A program made the translations under genes and the position numbers. The notes beneath the pieces are model-generated. The model searched no databases and was not told the origin of the DNA. It was given only the letters and a program-made list of their open reading frames with translations. From JAUVKT01 sp036350795 (GTDB lineage Bacteria > Bacteroidota > Bacteroidia > Bacteroidales > VadinHA17), in the NCBI GenBank assembly GCA_036350795.1, contig JAZBNV010000028.1, positions 7,843 to 71,842 of the forward strand: DNA of 64,000 bases, in the 5' to 3' direction. This document shows positions 17,755 through 25,872 of this stretch, piece by piece. Positions within the stretch are counted from its first letter, which is position 1, and each line of letters opens with the position of its first letter.

Positions 17755-18299
17755 TCTTCAAAGTCAGGATCAGCTTTAATAAGTTTGATAAGCTCTTCTT
17801 TACAGAGATATTTCTTTCTCCTTGCATAGGCAACACTTTTATAGCCCATTTCCCTCGCAATCTCTTCGTAAGTTTTTCCCTCCAGGTGCATGGTAAGAAC
17901 TTTCTGACTTTCTGCTGGCAGTATAAGGAAAGCCCTCTGGACTATCTGTTCAATGGGTGTATCAAGAAGTTTCTCAAGCTCAGATTCATCCATTATATCC
18001 TGATCATAATCGCTTTGCTCTTTCTTAAGCCTTAACTGGTTTGACCACAGGTTGCGGGCAATACCAAATACATATCCCTTGAGATCACAGCTTAGTTCAA
18101 CTCCGTTGTGCTGGAATTTCTTAAATACCACCATCAGCGCATCCTGGAATACATCAAAAGCATCCGCCTCAGTTCCACTATTCTTAGTAATATAAGATTT
18201 AACGGTACTGAAATAATTCTGGTAGAGGTAATTAAGTGTTTTGTCATCCCCCTTTCTTAAACCCTCAACCAGCTGTTTATCTGAGTGCTTCCTGAACAC
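17730..18299 (-). CDS. ECF-type sigma factor (sigma-70 family)
   Basis: The 189-residue protein has sigma region 2 (residues about 25-95: LYQNYFSTVKSYI, FDVFQDALMVVFKKF and YVFGIARNLWSNQL) and region 4 (about 125-175: ILPAESQKVLTMHLEGKTYEEIAREMG, quoted here in parts, with the helix-turn-helix at EEIAREMGYKSVAYARRKK). It lacks region 3, as in ECF sigma factors. It would direct RNA polymerase to a small set of promoters. Possible targets are the peptide/CHAT divergent region and its own gene, as related ATGTAA-CAAACC sequences lie upstream of both. It converges on the CHAT gene with a 25-base overlap and diverges from the exporter gene. A candidate regulator is the membrane TPR protein at 13376. 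Confidence 0.92.
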   Translation of the reverse strand: MFRKHSDKQLVEGLRKGDDKTLNYLYQNYFSTVKSYITKNSGTEADAFDVFQDALMVVFKKFQHNGVELSCDLKGYVFGIARNLWSNQLRLKKEQSDYDQDIMDESELEKLLDTPIEQIVQRAFLILPAESQKVLTMHLEGKTYEEIAREMGYKSVAYARRKKYLCKEELIKLIKADPDFEDYEGYSLR

Positions 18300-18319
18300 T
18301 TTTTCTGAAGATTATATGA

Positions 18320-18327
18320 CAAATATA
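18320..18327 (-). promoter_or_regulatory. Bacteroidota -7 promoter box on the reverse strand (TATATTTG)
   Basis: The reverse strand reads TATATTTG, an exact TAnnTTTG match, 21 bases upstream of the sigma factor ATG. The leader would be about 14 bases. It would give sigma-A-type basal expression of the ECF gene. Confidence 0.5.
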
Positions 18328-18366
18328 GTATTTCCAAATAATATTACTCATCCTCAGGGCCAATTG

Positions 18367-18384
18367 CTGGCTTGCATAAGCCAG
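18367..18384. promoter_or_regulatory. Inverted repeat between sigma factor and exporter genes
   Basis: CTGGCTT-GCAT-AAGCCAG has perfect 7-base arms and a 4-base centre. It lies in the divergent gap between the ECF sigma and C39 exporter genes. Directly beside it (18384-18396) the reverse strand reads ATGTAAGCAAACC, close to ATGTAACAAACC at 14543-14554. It may be an operator or an RNA hairpin in a leader. Confidence 0.4.
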
Positions 18385-18439
18385 GTTTGCTTACATTTAA
18401 ATAATAGATATCTTTACTTTTTAATTGAAAATAACAGGA

Positions 18440-20626
18440 ATGTCTTTCCCTTTTGTACAGCAACCTGATGCTATGGATTGCGGACCCAGCTGCCTTAAAA
18501 TGATAGCAGCATATTATGGTCGCGACCTTTCCCTGGCTAATCTCAGGGATACTTCATTTATTACGAGGGAAGGTGTGTCATTTCTCGGGCTTTCTGAAGC
18601 TGCAGAATCAGCCGGATTCAGAACTATAGGGGTAAGGATAGACTTTGAGAAGTTAAGGAACGACACCCCCTTGCCATGCATAGTTCATTACAGGCAAAAT
18701 CATTTTGTTGTGGTGTACAGGATCAGGGGAGAGAAGGTATATATTGCTGATCCTGCTACAGGGAAGTTGATAGTGTCTAAAAGTGAATTTGAGAAGCACT
18801 GGGGCACTACCACCGTTGATTCACAACGTCAGGGGCTCGTACTGATTCTTCAGCCTTCCCCCAAATTTTATGAAGCTGAAGATGTCAGAAGCCAGGAGAA
18901 GGGGTTCAGGTTCCTCCTGAAATATGTCAGGCTCTACAGGAAGTTCTTTATCCAGTTACTTATCGGGCTGATAATCGGGAGCTTTATACAGCTGCTTCTG
19001 CCTTTTCTTACACAATCTGTAATTGATATAGGTATAAACACAGGGGATATAAAATTTATCTACCTGATACTCTTTGCCCAGCTGGCTCTTGTGGTCGGAA
19101 GAATGTCTGTCGATTTTATCAGAAGCTGGTTGCTGCTTCATATTGCAACCAGGGTAAATGTCTCTGTTATCTCAGGTTTCCTGTACAAACTGATGTCGCT
19201 TCCCATCTCTTTCTTCGATACCAGGCTAACCGGTGACCTTTTGCAGAGGATAGATGATAATAACAGGATTGAAACTTTTTTTACCACAACCACCCTTAAC
19301 GTATTGTTCTCCTTTATCAATATCTTAATATTTGGTATCGTTTTAGCTATCTATGATATAAGGATATTGTTGCTCTTCGTGGCCGGAACAGGGCTCTATA
19401 TTGCCTGGGTCCTGTTATTTATGAAGGCCAGATCGCGCCTCGACCACATCAGGTTTGCCCAGATGTCAGAGAACAACAGTAAGCTTATCGAAATAATAAA
19501 CGGGATGCAGGAGGTTAAGCTTACCCAGAGCGAAAGGAGTAAAAGGTGGGACTGGGAGAATCTCCAGGCAAAGCTGTTTAAAACCAAAGTAAAGGCTTTG
19601 AGTTTGTTGCAGTACCAGCAGGCAGGAGGGAGGCTGATAAATGAGGTAAGTAATATTTTGATTACGATTTTATCGGCCACTGCTGTAATTTCGGGCGACA
19701 TTACACTGGGTGCCATGCTTGCTATCCAGTTTATTATCGGCCAGCTGAATACCCCGGTAAGTCAGATAACAAACTTTATACGAACTGCACAGGATGCCAG
19801 GATAAGTCTCGACCGGCTTGCTGAAGTACATGCTAAAGAGGAGGAGGAGAGCGCATCCGATATGAAAGTGCAGAACCTGCCCGCGGCCAGGGATATTTAT
19901 ATTAATAATCTTTCATTCCAGTACGAAGGACCAAGATCGCCCTTTGTACTTAAAAATATTGACCTTGTTATCCCTAATAATAAGGTCACTGCCATTGTTG
20001 GTCCAAGTGGTAGCGGAAAAACTACCCTGCTTAAACTGATAATGGGATTTTACAAGCCTGTAGAGGGTGAAATAGTGATCGGAGATACCCTGCTTCCAAA
20101 CCTGAGCGTTAAACTATGGAGGAGTAAATGTGGTGTTGTAATGCAGGATGGCTTTATCTTTCCTGACACAATTGCTTATAATATAGCACCCGGAATTGAT
20201 ATTATCGACCAGGACCGTTTCCTGAGAGCGGTTGATATTGCAAATATCAGGGGATTTCTTGAATCCCTCCCGCTAAGCTACAATACAAGGATAGGGAACG
20301 ATGGCAAGGGACTCAGCCAGGGACAGAAGCAAAGAATACTGATTGCACGTGCTGTTTATAAGGATCCGGAATACCTGTTTTTCGATGAAGCAACCAATTC
20401 ACTCGACGCAAATAATGAAAAGGTTATTACCGGTAATCTGAATTCTTTCTACTCGGGAAAAACCGTTATTGTTGTTGCGCACAGGCTCAGTACTGTCAGA
20501 GAAGCTGATAATATTGTAGTTCTCGATGGCGGACGGATAGTAGAACAGGGAAGTCACGAGGATCTTGTAAGGAGCAAAGGCTCATATTTTAACCTGATAA
20601 AGAACCAGCTGGAGCTGGGTACATAA
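18440..20626 (+). CDS. C39-peptidase ABC exporter (bacteriocin/peptide type)
   Basis: Three domains are seen. The C39 cysteine peptidase (residues 1-130) has QQPDAMDCGPSCLKM with Gln8 and Cys14, the catalytic His in QNHFVVV and Asp in YIADPATG. The membrane domain (about 150-440) has some six helices. The ATPase (about 480-725) has Walker A GPSGSGKTT (about 521-528), signature LSQGQKQR and Walker B YLFFDEATNSLD. Such proteins cut GG-leader peptides and export the mature part. I chose ATG 18440 because the peptidase then begins MSFPFVQQPD; a TTG at 18425 would add five residues. It is coupled to the HlyD gene by a TAATG overlap. The 47-residue peptide at 14346 is its likely substrate. Confidence 0.93.
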   Translation: MSFPFVQQPDAMDCGPSCLKMIAAYYGRDLSLANLRDTSFITREGVSFLGLSEAAESAGFRTIGVRIDFEKLRNDTPLPCIVHYRQNHFVVVYRIRGEKVYIADPATGKLIVSKSEFEKHWGTTTVDSQRQGLVLILQPSPKFYEAEDVRSQEKGFRFLLKYVRLYRKFFIQLLIGLIIGSFIQLLLPFLTQSVIDIGINTGDIKFIYLILFAQLALVVGRMSVDFIRSWLLLHIATRVNVSVISGFLYKLMSLPISFFDTRLTGDLLQRIDDNNRIETFFTTTTLNVLFSFINILIFGIVLAIYDIRILLLFVAGTGLYIAWVLLFMKARSRLDHIRFAQMSENNSKLIEIINGMQEVKLTQSERSKRWDWENLQAKLFKTKVKALSLLQYQQAGGRLINEVSNILITILSATAVISGDITLGAMLAIQFIIGQLNTPVSQITNFIRTAQDARISLDRLAEVHAKEEEESASDMKVQNLPAARDIYINNLSFQYEGPRSPFVLKNIDLVIPNNKVTAIVGPSGSGKTTLLKLIMGFYKPVEGEIVIGDTLLPNLSVKLWRSKCGVVMQDGFIFPDTIAYNIAPGIDIIDQDRFLRAVDIANIRGFLESLPLSYNTRIGNDGKGLSQGQKQRILIARAVYKDPEYLFFDEATNSLDANNEKVITGNLNSFYSGKTVIVVAHRLSTVREADNIVVLDGGRIVEQGSHEDLVRSKGSYFNLIKNQLELGT

Positions 20627-21942
20627 TGAATTACAGGAAACACGAAATAAGGGACTCATCTCCGGTAGAGGCTATAATAGGTAAGCCCCCGGGGGCAATT
20701 GTAAGATGGGGAATAACAATTATTGCTCTTGTTATAGTATTCGCTTTAGCTGCATCCTGGTATATTGAGTATCCATATACTGTAAGCGGTAAGCTTACTA
20801 TAAGCTCTTCAAACCCGCCTGCCACACTTATGGCCCAGACCTCGGGTCGTATTGAAGAATTCTTTGTAAGCGAAGGACAGAAGGTTCACGAAAATGATAT
20901 TCTTGCATTGATTCAAAGCTCTGCAAGCCTCGAAGATGTTACCAGCCTGTATAATATTATTAAGCTTACCGGGATAAATGTATCGGGCGATACAGGGGCA
21001 AGGAATCTTAGCCTTTTTCCTGATAATATGGAGCTGGGCGAACTGCAAATGGTCTATTCTGCTTTCAGGTCAGCCTATATGAGTTATATAAACCATATTG
21101 AAGTAGATTATTATGGGAAGAAGATTTCTGCACTTAATACCGAGATCAGCAGCATTGATCAATATATAGCAAGTCTTAACAGGAAGAAACTACTGTTTGA
21201 AAAGAGAGTTTCACTTGCGGAAACAGAACATAGCAGAATGCTTGTGTTTATAAATGATTCTTTGATCTCACCCCAGGAAATTGAAGACTCTGAAAAGAAA
21301 TTACTGCAGGATAAAATTGACCTTGAACAGGTTCAACAGGAAATAAATGCAAAAATAATTGAAAAGCAAACCCGGCTGCGCGACCTTGAAGATTTTAAAG
21401 CTGCCAGGGAAAATGAGGTAAGGGAAAAATGGACCAGGCTGGAAGAAGAAAGACTTAAACTGGAGGGAGAACTTAGTTCATGGTTTTTGGAGCACCTTAT
21501 TGCATCACCGATAAATGGCAGGGTTACCTTCTCTGATTACTGGGGAGAAAACCAGTCTGTAAAAGAAGGTGATATCGTAATGACCGTTATACCCGATGGA
21601 GAAAACCGGACAGTAGGTCGCATGCAACTGCCAATGAGAGGATCGGGCAGGGTTGAACCCGGTCAGAAAGTTATCGTTAAGCTCGAATCATATCCGTATA
21701 TACAATATGGTATTCTGGAGGGCAGGATTGAAACAATTTCACTTGTTGCAAATGAAGAAAGATATGTTGCAGATATAGAATTTCCCAGGGGACTTGTTAC
21801 AGGAACAGGCAAGGAGCTTATATTCTCGCAGAATATGTCAGGAAATGCAGAGGTGGTTACCGAGAAAATGAAACTGATTGAACGTATTATATATCCACTG
21901 CGCTACCTTATTGAGCGTAATCGTATGCTCTCGGGCAACTAG
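20626..21942 (+). CDS. HlyD-family adaptor protein of the peptide exporter
   Basis: The 438-residue membrane fusion protein has one N-terminal membrane helix (residues about 25-47), a lipoyl-like half domain (LMAQTSGRIEEFFVSEGQKV), a long coiled-coil hairpin (about 145-285), the second lipoyl half (HLIASPINGRVTFSDYWGENQSV) and a C-terminal beta-barrel segment (VEPGQKVIVKLESYPY). It would join the C39 exporter to an outer membrane channel, probably TolC-like. No TolC gene is in the window. It starts inside the stop codon of the exporter gene, so the pair is translationally coupled. Its final 4 bases overlap the converging PxpC gene. Confidence 0.92.
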   Translation: MNYRKHEIRDSSPVEAIIGKPPGAIVRWGITIIALVIVFALAASWYIEYPYTVSGKLTISSSNPPATLMAQTSGRIEEFFVSEGQKVHENDILALIQSSASLEDVTSLYNIIKLTGINVSGDTGARNLSLFPDNMELGELQMVYSAFRSAYMSYINHIEVDYYGKKISALNTEISSIDQYIASLNRKKLLFEKRVSLAETEHSRMLVFINDSLISPQEIEDSEKKLLQDKIDLEQVQQEINAKIIEKQTRLRDLEDFKAARENEVREKWTRLEEERLKLEGELSSWFLEHLIASPINGRVTFSDYWGENQSVKEGDIVMTVIPDGENRTVGRMQLPMRGSGRVEPGQKVIVKLESYPYIQYGILEGRIETISLVANEERYVADIEFPRGLVTGTGKELIFSQNMSGNAEVVTEKMKLIERIIYPLRYLIERNRMLSGN

Positions 21943-22916
21943 GGCCGCTGCTCAAAACAGTCGGTGCAAACAGCGGATGATTTATCTGAGAACTTCTCCA
22001 GCTCCCTGTAGTATTTTTCTCTTGCTTCAGATGCCTCCTCTTTACCTGTAAGTTTAAGTTTAACTTCTGTACCTGCCCTGATCTGCCCCAGTTTATACAT
22101 ATCGGCATGGATAATATTTGCAAACTGGGGATATCCTCCAATGGTCTGGCAATCGCTGCCCATTATTATTGGCTTTCCATCAGGAGGGACCTGTATAGTG
22201 CCAGGATGAACTGCATAGCTGAGTATCTGCCTTCCCGGAATTGCGCCGGGGTCACTTCCTTCGAGCCGGATACCCATCCTGTTTGACTGCGGAGATACGC
22301 TAAACTCCCGGCCCAGCAAACTATTTCTTATTTTCTCCGGAAACATATCAAAATTAACTCCTTCTGTAACTCTTAATACCATTTTATCAGGGAAAGAGGG
22401 GATTGAACCTGCGGGTGCAGATCTCTTTTTCAGCACGTTTAAAACTGAAGGATAAAGTGGAATAATGTCGTTCTTTTCGAGCATCCTTCCCCTGTAGCCT
22501 CCAAGTCCGGCCGGAATATATGTTGACATGCTGCCAAGTACTGGATCGATCCTGAAACCACCGGAGATAGCAAGGTAATTTCGCATGCCGCTGGCCAGTT
22601 TATCAATCCTCAGCCGGTCACCCTTCGATGCTCTTACAGCTTTCCAGCATTCTATTTTTTTATTTCCCAGTATAACTTCTGCTTTACCCCCTGTTATTGA
22701 AAACACCGCCGTCGACAGGAATTCAATTTCAAGGCCATGGAATATCGATTCAATTACAGCTTCACCCGGGGTGTTCCTTACCAGCCAGTTAGCAACAATA
22801 TACGAATATTCGTCCATGGCACCTGCTGAAGGTAAGCCATACTCCCTGTATCCAAACCTTCCTTTATCCTGGATTGAAGCACCAAAACCCTTATCTGTAA
22901 TTATTATTCCTTTCAT
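21939..22916 (-). CDS. pxpC: 5-oxoprolinase subunit PxpC (biotin-dependent carboxylase-like domain, KipA)
   Basis: The 325-residue product is the large allophanate-hydrolase-like subunit of ATP-dependent 5-oxoprolinase, which opens 5-oxoproline to glutamate with PxpA and PxpB. Family motifs are GFGASIQDKGRFGYREYGLP at the start, SGAMDEYSY, YLAISGGF, LGSMSTYIPAGLGGYRG and a late VPPDGKPIIMGSDCQTIGGYP (segments quoted in part). The length is typical. It overlaps PxpB by 4 bases and ends the operon. Its 3' end overlaps the opposing HlyD gene by 4 bases. Confidence 0.93.
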   Translation of the reverse strand: MKGIIITDKGFGASIQDKGRFGYREYGLPSAGAMDEYSYIVANWLVRNTPGEAVIESIFHGLEIEFLSTAVFSITGGKAEVILGNKKIECWKAVRASKGDRLRIDKLASGMRNYLAISGGFRIDPVLGSMSTYIPAGLGGYRGRMLEKNDIIPLYPSVLNVLKKRSAPAGSIPSFPDKMVLRVTEGVNFDMFPEKIRNSLLGREFSVSPQSNRMGIRLEGSDPGAIPGRQILSYAVHPGTIQVPPDGKPIIMGSDCQTIGGYPQFANIIHADMYKLGQIRAGTEVKLKLTGKEEASEAREKYYRELEKFSDKSSAVCTDCFEQRP

Positions 22917-23632
22917 TCCAGGATTTCCTTCCTTACAGAATAATGGCCGGATCTCAGGTCTTCGGCAATATTAAAATATTCATCAAGACTGACAGCTTCG
23001 AATTTAATATAAGAACCGGCTCTGAACAGAAATGGTTCTTTCTGCGAGAAGTCAAATAAACTCAGGGGAGTTTTACCAATTATCTGCCATCCGCCTGGCG
23101 ATTCCAGTGGATATATACCTGTTTGATCGCCGGCAATTCCTACACTTCCAGCCTTAATCTTAAGAACCGGAGTTTCCTTCCTGGGAAAGGCTATCCTCTT
23201 ATCCATGCCTCCAAGGTAGGGGAACCCGGGCGTAAAGCCAAGCATATAAATTCTATAGGGCTTTTCGGAGTGTATCCTGATAAATTCTTCTTCCGGCAGT
23301 CCTTTCTCTTTTGCAATATACTCAAGATCAGGACCATACGCTCCTCCATAAGATACTGGAACATAAATAACAGTTTTTTCATTCCTATGCAGGTTTTCCT
23401 GCAGTTTATGCAGATGCCCTGAGATTTTTCCTCTTATTTCCGCCAGAGTGGTACTGGCATTGTTAAAATAGACCATCAACCCGGTATATGAGGGGACTGA
23501 TTCAATATATCCCTTTATACCTGATGCACGTAAGGCAAGGTGTAAGTCAATAATGCTTTCGGATATTGTTTCATCTATACTGTTACCAAAGCTACAAAAG
23601 ACAGCTGATTCGCCGGAAGGTATAAATTCCAT
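22913..23632 (-). CDS. pxpB: 5-oxoprolinase subunit PxpB (KipI-like)
   Basis: The 239-residue product is the small allophanate-hydrolase-like subunit. It shows the N-terminal GESAVFCSFGNSID, then VPVSYGGAYGPDLEYIAKEKG, and the strongly conserved block MLGFTPGFPYLGGMDKRI followed by ETPVLKIKAGSVGIAGDQTGIYPLESPGGW (quoted in parts). In Bacillus subtilis the PxpB homologue KipI was also described as a kinase inhibitor, but the PxpA-PxpC context here points to 5-oxoprolinase. The gene starts 12 bases after PxpA and overlaps PxpC by 4 bases. Confidence 0.93.
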   Translation of the reverse strand: MEFIPSGESAVFCSFGNSIDETISESIIDLHLALRASGIKGYIESVPSYTGLMVYFNNASTTLAEIRGKISGHLHKLQENLHRNEKTVIYVPVSYGGAYGPDLEYIAKEKGLPEEEFIRIHSEKPYRIYMLGFTPGFPYLGGMDKRIAFPRKETPVLKIKAGSVGIAGDQTGIYPLESPGGWQIIGKTPLSLFDFSQKEPFLFRAGSYIKFEAVSLDEYFNIAEDLRSGHYSVRKEILE

Positions 23633-23644
23633 ACAGGCACTAAT

Positions 23645-24385
23645 TTATCTGGCTCTTATAATATAAGCCCGTGAATTAATTTCTTTTCTGAGATTCTCTG
23701 CAAAAACAAGGGCTTCACGGTTATCCCCGTGTAAGCATATTGTTTCTGCCACAATATCTATATAATCACCTTTTATGCTTTTAACCTTCCCTTCTTCCAG
23801 CATTGTTATCACCCTCCCGATACACTCATTAACATCATGTATTACAGCTCCCTCAATATTCCTGTCAACCAGTGAGCCATCATTATTATAGGCCCTGTCG
23901 GCAAATACCTCCGATACAAAGTCCAGACCACTTTCCCTGCATGCCTTTTCCAGTTCACTCTTCCATGGTCCGAATACCTTTGCTCCCGGGCAGGTCTTTT
24001 TTATGGCAGTAATAATTGCCCTGGCGGTAGTGATATCTTTCGCTGCCATATTATACAGGGCTCCATGTGCTTTAACATGCTTAAGTACAGCTCCTGATAA
24101 TGATACAATTCCGGATAGTGATCCTAACTGGTAAGCTGTAATAATTTGCAGCTCAGCAGGCGACATTTTTATTGGCTTCCTCCCGAATCCTTCCCTGTCA
24201 GGAAAGCCCGGGTGGGCTCCAATTGATACACCGGCCTTAAGGGCCAGCTTAACGGTTTTATACATCAGAGCAGGTGATCCGGCGTGCAAGCCACATGCAA
24301 TATTGGCAGAGCTGATATGCTTCATCAGGTCCTTATCCATCATAAATCCCTCACCAACATCCGCATTAAGATCAATTTGTTTCAT
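23645..24385 (-). CDS. pxpA: 5-oxoprolinase subunit PxpA (LamB/YcsF family)
   Basis: The 246-residue product carries LamB/YcsF motifs: IDLNADVGEGF at the start, ISSANIACGLHAGSP, GVSIGAHPGFPDREGFGR, HVKAHGALYNMA and late ETICLHGDN. PxpA is needed with PxpB and PxpC for ATP-dependent cleavage of 5-oxoproline (pyroglutamate), a damage product of glutamine and glutamate. The length is normal for the family. It is second in the operon, 13 bases after the NRAMP-like carrier gene. Confidence 0.94.
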   Translation of the reverse strand: MKQIDLNADVGEGFMMDKDLMKHISSANIACGLHAGSPALMYKTVKLALKAGVSIGAHPGFPDREGFGRKPIKMSPAELQIITAYQLGSLSGIVSLSGAVLKHVKAHGALYNMAAKDITTARAIITAIKKTCPGAKVFGPWKSELEKACRESGLDFVSEVFADRAYNNDGSLVDRNIEGAVIHDVNECIGRVITMLEEGKVKSIKGDYIDIVAETICLHGDNREALVFAENLRKEINSRAYIIRAR

Positions 24386-24398
24386 ATTGTACCTGAAT

Positions 24399-25637
24399 TT
24401 AAATCATTCCCAGAACACTTATAATACTTTTTATTCCCAGTGCAGTTGCCACCAGCAGTACAAGCACTCCGAGGATATTTGCAATTGGCCCGTTACTGTT
24501 GGATTTCAGCAGGCTTTTATTGTTCATTACCCTGAGAAGGAAGAAAGCTATAAAGGGCAAAAGTATCCCATTGGTAATTTGCGCAACGAATATAGCTTTC
24601 ACAGGCTTCAGGCCAATAGCCGAAAAAATAATCCCGGTAAGTAATACTGATATCCAGACAGCTCTGAACTTTGGAGACTTCATATCCGCCTTCCATCCTA
24701 GTATCTCAGAGCTTGCATAAGCTGCTGCCAGGGGCGCGGTAATGGCACTTGAAACCCCTGCAGACAATAAGCCCAGCGACAGGAATATTCCCGATGTCCT
24801 GCCAAGCAGGGGAGTAAGCTGCTGTGCAATATCAGCTGCGTTGCTTACAATGCCTGAAGTTCCGAAAAAGGCTGCTGCTGATGTTATTACAATAGCTATT
24901 GATATCAGGCCACCGGCTCCTATTGAAATAATGCTGTCGCTCCTTACCAGGCTGAGCTTACCCGGATCCTTCCATCTTTGCTTCACTGCTGATGCATGAA
25001 GGAAGAGATTATAGGGTACAACAGTAGTACCTATCAATCCCATAATTGTCAGTACAGAACCTTCAGGCAGCGACGGGAGCAGGCCTTTTGCTATATTCAG
25101 CGGATCGGGTTTAACGATAATGGCTGTGGAGATAAAGGTTATGCTCATTAGAATAACAAGTACAATCAGTCCCTTCTCAATTACCCGGTAACTGGCAGAT
25201 ATCAGCAGGCAGAACGCAATAAGGCCTATAACAGGACCCCAGAACAAAAATGAAAAATTTCCTATTTTTATTGAGCCAATACCGCTTATTTCTTCCAGGC
25301 CCATTGCTCCGCCTACAATGTTACCCGTTTCATAAGCTGCATTGCCTATAGCTATCGCAACTATTACTATAACTATAGAAAGAATCCTCCCTGCAGCATG
25401 CTTAAATTCATTGCGCATAGCCTCTCCGAGACCTACCTGGCCTATTAAACCAAGCCTCGCAGACATTTCCTGCAGAACCAGTGTTGCAAGTATTGAAAAC
25501 ACTAAGGCCCACAGCAGGCTGTAACCGAAACCAGCGCCTGCAATAGTGCAGGTTGTTACTGTTCCTGGTCCGATAAATGCAGCAGCTACCAGGGCTGCCG
25601 GACCAACTGCTTTAAGCCTCTGTATTATTTTGTTCAC
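24399..25637 (-). CDS. NRAMP-superfamily carrier lacking canonical metal-binding motifs
   Basis: The 412-residue protein has about 11 membrane helices and aligns with NRAMP carriers (VGPAALVAAAFIGPGT, FGYSLLWALVFS). However, the helix-1 metal motif DPGN reads GPGT, losing both the Asp and Asn ligands. The helix-6 motif MPHN reads VPYN in GTTVVPYNLFLHAS. It is therefore unlikely to carry manganese or iron in the usual way. The gene is first in the pxp operon. B. subtilis has a similar pairing (ycsG). A substrate tied to 5-oxoproline, or another ion, is a reasonable guess but unproven. Confidence 0.85.
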   Translation of the reverse strand: MNKIIQRLKAVGPAALVAAAFIGPGTVTTCTIAGAGFGYSLLWALVFSILATLVLQEMSARLGLIGQVGLGEAMRNEFKHAAGRILSIVIVIVAIAIGNAAYETGNIVGGAMGLEEISGIGSIKIGNFSFLFWGPVIGLIAFCLLISASYRVIEKGLIVLVILMSITFISTAIIVKPDPLNIAKGLLPSLPEGSVLTIMGLIGTTVVPYNLFLHASAVKQRWKDPGKLSLVRSDSIISIGAGGLISIAIVITSAAAFFGTSGIVSNAADIAQQLTPLLGRTSGIFLSLGLLSAGVSSAITAPLAAAYASSEILGWKADMKSPKFRAVWISVLLTGIIFSAIGLKPVKAIFVAQITNGILLPFIAFFLLRVMNNKSLLKSNSNGPIANILGVLVLLVATALGIKSIISVLGMI

Positions 25638-25666
25638 GACCCTTATATAACCAGTCCGGGATTAAT

Positions 25667-25680
25667 ATGAATTAATTCAT
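25667..25680. promoter_or_regulatory. 14-base perfect palindrome upstream of the pxp operon
   Basis: ATGAATTAATTCAT is a perfect palindrome 30 bases upstream of the NRAMP-like start codon, in the 235-base divergent gap before the DUF349 gene. No exact TAnnTTTG box was seen on either strand of this gap. A regulator site is possible, but short A/T-rich palindromes also arise by chance. Confidence 0.3.
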
Positions 25681-25872
25681 GAAATTAGCAACTATATTTT
25701 TATTATGTCTCTTTCATCCAAAGATTATTTCAAAACTACCTGTAAATGGCTGTTTGATTAATTCCGATAATCTTTGAGTTTTCTCATTATTTTCAATATT
25801 TTCGTAGCTTGAATAATTCCAGGGATACTTTTCAAGGTAGATCTGGCTGAAGCTGAACTAAACGGATTGATT

